Source of the DNA: JAJPJX01 sp964568355
GTDB taxonomy: Bacteria; Acidobacteriota; Terriglobia; Bryobacterales; Bryobacteraceae
Direction: 5' to 3'
Length of the DNA stretch: 5,204 bases
Assembly (NCBI GenBank): GCA_964568355.1
Contig: CAZMRK010000119.1
Location: 1 to 5,204 of the forward strand
The position numbers were made by a program, and so were the translations under genes. Numbering within the stretch: the stretch's first letter is position 1; each line of letters starts with the position of its first letter. A model generated the notes under the pieces. It was not told the DNA's origin and ran no database searches. It saw only the letters and a program-made list of their open reading frames with translations. This document shows, one piece after another, positions 1-5,204 of this stretch.

Positions 1-996
1 GCGCGTCCGGATGGCAAGCTTCTTCTGCGCTCCGCCGTAGGTTTCGAGCAGACACAACTGCGGCAGACCACCTTCGTTCGAGATATAGGCGATCCACTCC
101 CCGTCCGGCGACCAGCGCGGGTGGAAGTGATCAAACGAGCCGAAGGTCAGCTTGTAAGGCGCGCCGCCGTCAATCGGGAGGACGTACAAGTTGTTGTACT
201 GATCGGCGGCGCCGGCGCTCGAGGAATAGACGATGCGCTTGCCGTCGATCGAGACATCGGGTCGCGTGCGGTATAGGGTCTGCTCGACCAGGACCGGCCT
301 GGCCTGCTCCATACCGCCGGCGACGGCCGGCATGCGCCAAAGATTGCCCGAGCCGAGGGGCACACCCCGGTTTGAAACGAACAGGATCTCTTTGCCGTCC
401 GGGGTCCAGGCGGGCTCGATGTGCATGTCCCAGGCGCCGAAATAGAGGCGGTCGCGCGGGTAGCGACGGTCGGAGGTCAGAGCGATCTCCTCGCCGTTCC
501 ATTGCCCCTCGCGGATAGGCCGCACGTAGATGTTGAAGTTTCCCCGGGGGCGCGTGGAGACGTAGGCCAGACGCGAGCCATCCGGCGAAAACGCGGGATC
601 CGCGTAGATGTCGCTGCCGGTGGTCAGGGCGTGGGTCTCGCCGGTCTGGACGTTCAGGATTTCGAGCTGGATGTCCTTGCCGTTGTCATCGGCCGTATAG
701 ACCAGCCATTTCCCGTCCGGCGACCAGCAGGGGGAGGAATGATATTTGCGATCGTAGGTGAGCTCGGTGGCTTCTCCGGTCGCCGGGTCGATTTTCCAGA
801 TCGACCCATACATTCCGGCCGCAATCCATTTCCCGTCCGGAGACCAGGCCGGCGCCCACGGGGTGGTGCTCGGCGCCGGCGGAAAGTAATAGTTCCACAT
901 GTAAGAGCCGCCCTGTTTCGCCGCGGGATAGCGGCCCACCTGGGCGCTCAGCAACAGACAGGTACTGCCTAGCAGTGCAAGGAGACGCGTGATCAT
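1..996 (-). CDS. Secreted PD40/TolB-like beta-propeller protein, C-terminus beyond window
   Basis: The first 332 codons are visible, and the frame is still open at the left edge. Residues 1-19 (MITRLLALLGSTCLLLSAQ) look like a Sec signal peptide, so the protein is probably exported. Six PD40-type propeller blades follow, each with a W/F-S-P-D-G core: WSPDGKW near residues 51 and 91, FSPDG at 136, WTPDGK at 197, a weaker VSIDGK at 248, and WSPDGEW at 295. Each blade continues with an I-A-Y/L-V-Y strand and often a short N-x-Y/W motif. In known families such propellers act as TolB-like binding modules, or precede a catalytic domain such as a peptidase, amidohydrolase or PHP-type metallohydrolase; which applies cannot be seen here. 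The ATG at 996-994 overlaps the TGA of the upstream RraA-family gene as ATGA, which fixes the start and points to translational coupling. The family call is firm; the function is open. Confidence 0.85.
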   Translation of the reverse strand, partial: MITRLLALLGSTCLLLSAQVGRYPAAKQGGSYMWNYYFPPAPSTTPWAPAWSPDGKWIAAGMYGSIWKIDPATGEATELTYDRKYHSSPCWSPDGKWLVYTADDNGKDIQLEILNVQTGETHALTTGSDIYADPAFSPDGSRLAYVSTRPRGNFNIYVRPIREGQWNGEEIALTSDRRYPRDRLYFGAWDMHIEPAWTPDGKEILFVSNRGVPLGSGNLWRMPAVAGGMEQARPVLVEQTLYRTRPDVSIDGKRIVYSSSAGAADQYNNLYVLPIDGGAPYKLTFGSFDHFHPRWSPDGEWIAYISNEGGLPQLCLLETYGGAQKKLAIRTR

Positions 997-1874
997 TTAC
1001 CCAGTCTTTTCTTAAGGTACTCTTCGTATTCCTTTTTGAGGGCGGGCTCGGTAGGCGAAGGATAGATCTCACTGGACTTATATTTGCCGGTGAGCAGCTT
1101 GGCCTTGGTCCATTCGTCGTGAATGTGGGTGATCTCGGCCTGATCCACGATTTTCTGCACCAGGTGCGGCGGGATGAAGTAGACTCCCTCCCGGTCTCCA
1201 AACACCACATCGCCCGGCATCACGATGGCGTTTCCGATACGAATCGGGATGTTGATGCCGGTGAGCATGACATCGCGGAAGGAGGTGGGCGTAGCGCCGC
1301 GGAAATAGCCTGCGGACGGCACCTCGACGGTGCCTTCCAGGTCGCGGATTCCGCCATTGATCACGAAGCCGGTCTTGGTGGCCACCCAGATGGCGGTATG
1401 CAGATTATCGCCGCCGAAGGTGCCGTTCTCCACTTTGCCGAACAGGTCCACCACGACGACGTCGCCGGGACGCAACTGATCGATCACGCGCTCCGGGAGA
1501 CTCGGCGGCATCCCTTTTGCCAGGGCATCCTTGTTCACGATATCGGTGACATCCGGACGCGCCGGCATATACTGCGCGGTGACGGCCCGGCCGACCAGCT
1601 TTTTGCCGGGGTGGAGAAGCTGCCATCCGTCCTCAAACTGGTTGCGGTAGCCGGCCTGCTGCAGTATGCCCCACACCTCTTCGGCGGAGAGACCCTTCAC
1701 CTTTTCGAGGAGCGCGTCGGGGACCATCGGCCGGCCATCGTCAAAACGGCCGAACGGATTGAGAGGAGTGTAGTGGAGAATCTGTTCTTTGGACAGAGTG
1801 AAGAGTTGCGCGCGCGCCGGAAGGCCGAGGCACAGGCACGCACACAAGACCAGGAGCGGTTTCATGCGTCCCAT
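993..1874 (-). CDS. Secreted RraA-family protein (HMG/CHA aldolase-like, divalent-metal)
   Basis: 293 residues. The N-terminus (MGRMKPLLVLCACLCLGL) is a Sec-type signal peptide with likely cleavage after PARA near residue 22. The RraA fold follows: V-G-R-A-V-T-A near residue 94, P-G-D-V-V-V-V-D at 136-143, G-G-D-N-L at 154-158, and G-G-I-R-D at 174-178, then M-P-G-D-V-V-F-G-D-R-E-G-V near 219. In characterised family members (4-hydroxy-4-methyl-2-oxoglutarate/4-carboxy-4-hydroxy-2-oxoadipate aldolase) the R-D pair binds substrate and Mg2+; here it is R177/D178. The family also includes the RNase E regulator RraA, but that role does not fit an exported protein. Residues 245-293 form a charged, Lys-rich tail beyond the core. 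The start is uncertain: ATG at 1874 or ATG at 1865 (MKPLL), neither with a good ribosome site. It lies 69 bp downstream of the RidA-like gene and overlaps the propeller gene by 4 bp. Aldolase activity is inferred. Confidence 0.87.
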   Translation of the reverse strand: MGRMKPLLVLCACLCLGLPARAQLFTLSKEQILHYTPLNPFGRFDDGRPMVPDALLEKVKGLSAEEVWGILQQAGYRNQFEDGWQLLHPGKKLVGRAVTAQYMPARPDVTDIVNKDALAKGMPPSLPERVIDQLRPGDVVVVDLFGKVENGTFGGDNLHTAIWVATKTGFVINGGIRDLEGTVEVPSAGYFRGATPTSFRDVMLTGINIPIRIGNAIVMPGDVVFGDREGVYFIPPHLVQKIVDQAEITHIHDEWTKAKLLTGKYKSSEIYPSPTEPALKKEYEEYLKKRLGK

Positions 1875-1943
1875 ATTTCATATCAACCGGGAACCTGGAG
1901 TCAACCGCTCCCGCGGGCGACGCGCGGACGTAGCGCGGATGGT

Positions 1944-2396
1944 TTATTTATCCGGAACCCAGGCGACCAGCTCGATTTCGAGACGCGTGGCCACATCCGG
2001 GAACTCCACGCCGATCGCGCTGCGCGATGGCGAGTTTTTCCCGAAATATTCGCCGTAGACTTCGTTCATCGCCGGCTTCTCCGTCTTGATGTCGGCCATA
2101 AAGACGGTCACCTTCAGGACGTTGTCGAGCGAGGAACCCATGGCCTCCAGGTTCTTCTTATGCGCTTTGAGAATGTTGTGAGTCTGCTCTTTCACATCGC
2201 CCCCGAACGCCAGAGGGTCCTTGTGGGCTTCCGAGCGAACGCCGGTGAGTCCGGAGCTGAAATACAGATTCCCGATGCGGATGCCGCCCGGAGCTTTGGC
2301 GCGCTCGCCGGACGCCGCCAGTGCCGCCATGGCTGCCATGCCGGCTCCCGCTCCCATTCCAACTGCCGATTTCAGAAAGCCTCTTCTCTTCTCCAT
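1944..2396 (-). CDS. Tat-exported RidA/YjgF/UK114-family protein
   Basis: 150 residues. The N-terminus KRRGFLKS (3-10) is a twin-arginine motif followed by a Gly/Ala/Met-rich hydrophobic stretch to about residue 28, so the protein is predicted to cross the membrane folded. The rest is one RidA domain: Y-F-S-S-G at 45-49, a central helix with H-N-I-L-K and N-L-E-A-M-G (73-87), V-T-V-F-M at 96-100, and P-S-R-S at 123-126 followed by R-L-E-I-E at 138-142. R125 and E140 align with R105 and E120 of E. coli RidA, the residues tied to enamine/imine deaminase activity; the Cys after R-S in RidA is Ala here. Cytosolic RidA clears 2-aminoacrylate formed by PLP enzymes, so an exported copy must have another source of substrate or another role. 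The ATG has a good ribosome site (GAGGT, 7 nt upstream). It is first of the leftward genes and is divergent from the M55 gene. Confidence 0.9.
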   Translation of the reverse strand: MEKRRGFLKSAVGMGAGAGMAAMAALAASGERAKAPGGIRIGNLYFSSGLTGVRSEAHKDPLAFGGDVKEQTHNILKAHKKNLEAMGSSLDNVLKVTVFMADIKTEKPAMNEVYGEYFGKNSPSRSAIGVEFPDVATRLEIELVAWVPDK

Positions 2397-2432
2397 TGTC
2401 CAGACCTCAGGGCTTTATTGTACTCTGAGAGC
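2397..2432. promoter_or_regulatory. Compact divergent promoter region between RidA-like and M55 genes
   Basis: Only 36 bp separate the two divergent starts. On the minus strand TACAAT (2422-2417) matches five of six bases of a -10 box and would start transcription just ahead of the GAGGT ribosome site; no good -35 is seen. On the plus strand TTGTCC (2396-2401) and TGTACT (2419-2424) lie 17 bp apart, each matching four of six consensus bases. The two -10 candidates overlap, so the promoters might exclude each other. An inverted repeat CTCAG (2406-2410)/CTGAG (2425-2429) brackets them and could be an operator. All of this is weak sequence matching under a sigma-70 model. Confidence 0.35.
2404..2408 (-). 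promoter_or_regulatory. Ribosome binding site of the RidA-like gene
   Basis: Read on the minus strand this is GAGGT, seven nucleotides before the ATG at 2396-2394. It is the clearest Shine-Dalgarno site of the leftward genes and supports that start. Confidence 0.6.
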
Positions 2433-3278
2433 GTGCTGACCGCTCCGAAATACCTGGCTCTGCTGCTGCTCGTGAGTGCCGCGGGACTGGCGCAGTCGAA
2501 GAAATCCATCTTCATGATCACCGATGCCGAAGGAGTAGCGGGCGTGTGCCGCCAGGATCAGACCGATCCCAAGGACAGCGAGATGCGCCAACTGCTGACT
2601 GGGGAGATCAATGCCGCTGTCCAGGGATTTCTGGATGGCGGTGCCGATGAGGTGATCGTGTGGGACGGGCACGATGGTTCGCAGACGCTTTCGGCCCTGA
2701 CCATCCATCCCAGGGCGAAACTGATCATCGGCAACCTGGGACTGACGATGCTGATGGAGCGCGGCTACGGCGCGCTGGCGTTCGTCGGGCAGCACGCTCA
2801 TGCCAATTCCCGCGGCGGCGTGATGGCCCACAGCTACAGCTCACTCGGCATCCAGAACATGCTCATGAACGGTAAGCCGGTAGGCGAGATCGAAACGCGC
2901 GCGGCCCTTGCCGGCGCCTTTCGCGTGCCGACCATCTTTCTGAGCGGCGATCAGGCGGCCGCGGCGGACCTGCATGCCATCGTGCCGCAGGCCGAAACCG
3001 TCGTGGTGAAAGAAGGGCTCTCCAATTACACCTGCATTTCGCTCTCGGCGGAAGAGGCCCGCAAGCAGATCCGCGCGGGCGCCCGCAGCTCCATGCAGAA
3101 GATCCAGTCCATTCCCCCCTATCGTCTGGAAGGGCCGGTGACATTCCAGATCGAATACACCAGCCGCAATGCGCTGCCGGTGGACATCCCGGCCGGCGCG
3201 GAGATGGTGGATGCCCGCACCGTGCGCTATCGGGGCAAGGATTTTCTGGATGCCTGGAAACAATATCGCGGCAGGTAA
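2433..3278 (+). CDS. Secreted M55-family metallopeptidase (DppA D-aminopeptidase-like)
   Basis: 281 residues from a GTG start. The GTG is chosen because it puts a clean Sec signal first (MLTAPKYLALLLLVSAAGLA, cleavage near 20-21); the frame stays open far upstream, but only as antisense of the RidA-like and RraA-family genes. The mature part, about 260 residues, has the usual M55 length. Family landmarks appear in order: I-T-D-A-E-G at 29-34, W-D-G-H-D-G at 77-82, F-V-G-Q-H-A at 117-122, G-G-V-M-A-H at 128-133, G-K-P-V-G-E-I at 147-153 and F-L-S-G-D at about 168-172. D31, E33, H80 and H121 correspond to the DppA zinc ligands and H133 to its catalytic histidine, so the site looks intact. Known DppA is a cytoplasmic, self-compartmentalising D-Ala peptidase; export here suggests D-amino-acid peptides or peptidoglycan fragments outside the cytoplasm, which is inference. 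The ribosome site is poor (GAGA close to the GTG). The dehydratase gene follows after 33 bp, likely in the same operon. Confidence 0.88.
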   Translation: MLTAPKYLALLLLVSAAGLAQSKKSIFMITDAEGVAGVCRQDQTDPKDSEMRQLLTGEINAAVQGFLDGGADEVIVWDGHDGSQTLSALTIHPRAKLIIGNLGLTMLMERGYGALAFVGQHAHANSRGGVMAHSYSSLGIQNMLMNGKPVGEIETRAALAGAFRVPTIFLSGDQAAAADLHAIVPQAETVVVKEGLSNYTCISLSAEEARKQIRAGARSSMQKIQSIPPYRLEGPVTFQIEYTSRNALPVDIPAGAEMVDARTVRYRGKDFLDAWKQYRGR

Positions 3279-3299
3279 TCTGGTGTAAACTCGCTCTGC

Positions 3300-3305
3300 G
3301 GAGGA
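3300..3305 (+). promoter_or_regulatory. Strong ribosome binding site of the dehydratase gene
   Basis: GGAGGA lies six nucleotides before the ATG at 3312. It is the best Shine-Dalgarno site in the window. It settles the start that gives the MHRRDFLQF Tat signal, and contrasts with the poor site of the gene upstream. Confidence 0.75.
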
Positions 3306-3311
3306 TTTGAC

Positions 3312-4568
3312 ATGCATCGCAGGGATTTCCTGCAATTCGCGGCGGGCGCCGGGTTCGGCCTGGCCCCTGCAGCTCAGGCAGCCCCGCCGCCGTTCCAGGG
3401 AGAGAAAAGCAAGCTCAAGATCACCGGTGTCCGGCTGGTAGAGACGCGGCCGAAGCGCCCCGTGCCCACCTACACACCGGCGCCGGGCTCCTGGTCCACG
3501 GGCGGGGTGGAAGTAGCCAACCCCATGTCCATTTACCCCAAGTACAAGGCCATGCGCTCCCTGTTCATGGCCGACAGCAAGCAACTCGGCGGCTTCACCG
3601 TGGAAATCTCCACCGATAAGGGCGTGAAGGGATACGGCAGCGGCGGACCCGCGGGAGGGGAGATCGTGACCGGCCACTTCGCCAAGCTGCTGATGAACGA
3701 AGATCCGTTCGATGTGGAGCGCCTCTGGGATATTCTCTGGCGTTCCAGCATGTACTACGGCCGCGCCGGCGTAGTGATCAATGCCATCAGCGGTGTGGAT
3801 ATAGCCCTTTGGGACCTGATCGGCAATGCGCTGGGCATGCCGGTTTACAAACTGCTGGGTGGCGCGACCAAGGACCGCATCCCGGCTTATTGCACGGGCA
3901 ACGACACCGAACAGCACCTCAAGTTCGGCTTCAAGCGGTTGAAGCTGGCGATCCCGTACGGTCCCGCGGATGGCCGCGACGGTCAAAAGAAGAACGTAGA
4001 GCTGGTAAAGCAAACCCGTGAGCTGCTGGGGCCGGACGGCGATATCATGCTCGACTGCTGGATGGCCTGGACCGAGCGGTACACCCTGGAGATGGCCGAA
4101 CTGCTGGAGCCTTATCGTGTGTACTGGATGGAAGAGGTGCTGCAGCCCCACGACTACGAAGGCTTCGGCCGGCTCAATGCGGCAATTAAATCCACCCGCA
4201 TCGCTACCGGCGAGCACGAGTATACGCGTTACGGGTTCCGGCGCCTGCTGGACAATCATGCAGCGGCCATCTGGCAGCCGGACCTGCACTGGTGCGGAGG
4301 CATGACCGAACTGCGCCGCATCGCGGCCCTGGCATCGGCCTATGACATCCCGGTGATTCCGCATACCGGCGGGGTCCAGGATTGCGTGCATTTCGTGATG
4401 GCCACGACCAACAGTCCCTGGGCGGAACTCTTTATCCCGCCGCCGGGCGGCCCCAAGGAAGTTTACGACCGCTTCGAAGAACAGCATCAGGTCACGCGCG
4501 GACCGGAGGGCATCTATACCCGGCCGAATGACCGGCCTGGTTTCGGTTGGGAATTCGAGACTACCTGA
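3312..4568 (+). CDS. Tat-exported enolase-superfamily dehydratase (L-rhamnonate dehydratase-like)
   Basis: 418 residues. MHRRDFLQF is a twin-arginine motif with a hydrophobic stretch and likely cleavage near residues 23-24. The remaining length matches mandelate racemase/muconate lactonizing family enzymes of about 400 residues. As recalled from E. coli RhmD, segments align along most of the protein: N-P-M-S-x-Y at 70-75, M-Y-Y at 147-149, V-D-I-A-L-W-D-L at 162-169, V-Y-K-L-L-G-G-A at 178-185, L-D-C-W-M at 247-251, Q-P-D at 322-324, W-C-G-G-M-T at 327-332, and a C-terminal P-G-F-G. Metal ligands fit D248, E274 and E301. H351 with D324 would be the His/Asp general base dyad, and H302 matches the extra RhmD histidine. 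Such enzymes dehydrate an aldonic acid to a 2-keto-3-deoxy acid with Mg2+. The N-terminal substrate loop (about 54-69) lacks the RhmD histidine next to Trp (S60-W61), so the substrate may differ. It ends 21 bp before the convergent CYTH stop. Confidence 0.9.
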   Translation: MHRRDFLQFAAGAGFGLAPAAQAAPPPFQGEKSKLKITGVRLVETRPKRPVPTYTPAPGSWSTGGVEVANPMSIYPKYKAMRSLFMADSKQLGGFTVEISTDKGVKGYGSGGPAGGEIVTGHFAKLLMNEDPFDVERLWDILWRSSMYYGRAGVVINAISGVDIALWDLIGNALGMPVYKLLGGATKDRIPAYCTGNDTEQHLKFGFKRLKLAIPYGPADGRDGQKKNVELVKQTRELLGPDGDIMLDCWMAWTERYTLEMAELLEPYRVYWMEEVLQPHDYEGFGRLNAAIKSTRIATGEHEYTRYGFRRLLDNHAAAIWQPDLHWCGGMTELRRIAALASAYDIPVIPHTGGVQDCVHFVMATTNSPWAELFIPPPGGPKEVYDRFEEQHQVTRGPEGIYTRPNDRPGFGWEFETT

Positions 4569-4571
4569 CGG

Positions 4572-4610
4572 GCGCGCCCCGGCGAGGGCTCAGCGGCGGG
4601 CTTTCTTCTT
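4572..4610 (+). terminator. Possible intrinsic terminator after the dehydratase gene
   Basis: GCGCGCC (4572-4578) can pair with GGCGGGC (4595-4601) in six of seven positions around a 16-nt loop. The pyrimidine run TTTCTTCTT (4602-4610) follows at once. The stem has one G-G mismatch and the loop is large, and the element runs into the 3' end of the convergent CYTH gene, so the call is tentative. A smaller competing hairpin, GCCC (4576-4579) with GGGC (4586-4589), also fits. Confidence 0.35.
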
Positions 4611-5174
4611 GGAAAACAGCATGTGTCCCGGAGCCGCACTCTGCTCCCGGCACCACTCCAGGTAGAGCCGGCCATAGCTGGCGGTGATGTAATCGGCGTC
4701 GGCGAAGCCCAGGGCGCGGGCACTGCGATCGATCCAGGCCGGCCGCCCTTCGAGCTCCAGAAACGTGCCGATGGGGGTCTCATCGAGCGTAGCCATGCCG
4801 GACGAGCCCTTCTGTTGGAATTCGGTCCGGAATTTCTGGTAGCGGAAGACCGGCTGATAACCCAGCCGGTCCAGGATGGCGCGCGCGGTTTCCGGATCGA
4901 GGCGGGGGAGCTCGAGTTCCTCGCGGACTTTATGCTTGCCCGGCAGGGCGGGTCCCTTGTAGGTAAGAATTCCTTCCCGGGCCACATGGCGCAGCCGAAG
5001 CAGTCAGCCGCCCCGCCGTAGCTTGACCCGGACGGTGTCGAAGACGGTATTGTCCTCGAACACGCGCCGCCGGCTTACCCGGAATCCGGCCGAGCGCAGC
5101 AATCGACGGCCGAGGGACGGGTGGGAGATCTTCAGCTTGATCTCGACTTCTCGATTTCCGCGCAGTTGTCCCAT
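4590..5174 (-). pseudogene. CYTH-domain protein (class IV adenylate cyclase/triphosphatase type), interrupted by in-frame TGA
   Basis: One frame runs 194 codons from ATG 5174 to TGA 4590 and encodes a complete CYTH domain, except that codon 57 (5006-5004) is TGA. The N-terminal part has the signature E-V-E-I-K at 9-13 (ExExK) and V-F-E-D-N-T-V-F-D-T at 38-47. The same frame resumes with L-L-R-L-R at 58-62, then L-T-Y-K-G-P (70-75), K-V-R-E-E (82-86), F-R-Y-Q-K-F-R-T-E near 110-118, and T-P-I-G-T-F-L-E-L-E-G near 133-143, all typical of CyaB-like CYTH proteins. CYTH enzymes bind triphosphates in a beta tunnel with metal; substrates range from ATP (cyclase) to thiamine or inorganic triphosphate. 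Both halves contribute to the tunnel, so the truncated products should be inactive; a GTG at 4985 could only give a fragment. Neighbouring genes use TGA as a normal stop, so recoding is unlikely. A sequencing error is possible. The frame also stays open upstream to the window edge. Confidence 0.82.
5004..5006 (-). other. Premature in-frame TGA in the CYTH gene
   Basis: Read on the minus strand the codons around it are GGC GGC TGA CTG CTT CGG. The TGA sits between L-R-R-G-G and L-L-R-L-R at a variable position of the family. Reading frame and spacing are intact on both sides, so a single substitution, for example from CGA or GGA, explains it better than an indel. Confidence 0.85.
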
Positions 5175-5204
5175 GGCTCGTATGATGGCACAGGGACGAA
5201 AGGC

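Noticed and set aside
706..840. Identical 15-nt stretches at 706-720 and 826-840 as a DNA repeat
   Set aside because: They encode the WSPDGKW motif of successive propeller blades 40 codons apart, so they reflect protein repeats.
1805..1865. Cys-rich leader of the RraA-like protein as a lipoprotein signal
   Set aside because: No cysteine sits in a proper lipobox after the hydrophobic stretch. PARA followed by Q is a better signal peptidase I site.
1911..1927. CCGCG/CGCGG hairpin between the RidA-like and RraA-family genes as a terminator
   Set aside because: The stem is only 5 bp with no T-run on either strand. In such GC-rich sequence it is expected by chance.
1119..2432. Long open plus-strand frame running into the M55 gene, which would make a much larger fusion protein
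   Set aside because: It is antisense to the RraA-family and RidA-like genes, which have clear family motifs and signal peptides. Its own translation shows no domain. Openness is expected in GC-rich DNA. The signal peptide at 2433 marks the real start.
2841..4487. Long minus-strand open frame of over 500 codons
   Set aside because: It lies opposite the M55 and dehydratase genes, whose catalytic residues are recognisable. Its translation is low in recognisable motifs and has no ribosome site.
4971..5006. TGA in the CYTH gene as a selenocysteine or reassigned codon
   Set aside because: The RraA-family and dehydratase genes end with TGA, so it is a stop here. The position is not a catalytic cysteine in this family, and no convincing SECIS hairpin was seen just downstream.
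4623..5021. Plus-strand open frame of about 130 codons opposite the CYTH gene
   Set aside because: The minus strand encodes CYTH motifs through this whole stretch; the plus-strand translation resembles no family.
5175..5204. Promoter upstream of the CYTH gene
   Set aside because: Only 30 bp remain before the window edge, with no clear -10 box or ribosome site.

Overview
The window is GC-rich bacterial DNA with tightly packed genes and very short gaps. Several secreted enzymes carry twin-arginine (Tat) or Sec signals, and a WSPDG-type beta-propeller protein lies beside a secreted RraA-like enzyme. This combination recalls Acidobacteriota of the Solibacter/Bryobacter type. That assignment rests on gene style only, because no rRNA or other phylogenetic marker is present.

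Layout: three genes run leftward from about 2396. They encode a Tat-exported RidA/YjgF-family protein (1944-2396), a Sec-exported RraA-family protein (993-1874) and a PD40/TolB-like beta-propeller protein (996 to the left edge, incomplete). The last two overlap by four bases. Two genes run rightward from 2433: a secreted M55 D-aminopeptidase-like metallopeptidase (2433-3278) and a Tat-exported enolase-superfamily dehydratase closest in motif layout to L-rhamnonate dehydratase (3312-4568). The divergent starts are only 36 bp apart. On the right, convergent with the dehydratase, lies a CYTH-domain gene (class IV adenylate cyclase/triphosphatase type, 4590-5174) whose frame is broken by an in-frame TGA at 5004-5006.

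How the genes may work together: all five genes around the divergent promoter start with an export signal, although RidA, RraA-type aldolases, DppA peptidases and sugar-acid dehydratases are usually cytoplasmic. The sequence supports a set of periplasmic or extracellular enzymes. One inferred pathway is dehydration of a sugar acid to a 2-keto-3-deoxy acid, then retro-aldol cleavage by the RraA-type protein. The D-aminopeptidase and RidA-like protein would act on linked D-amino-acid or imine/enamine chemistry. Residues support the individual families; the joint pathway is inference. The CYTH gene seems unrelated to this set and is probably a recent pseudogene or a sequencing error.

I see no tRNA, rRNA, CRISPR array, insertion sequence or attachment site.
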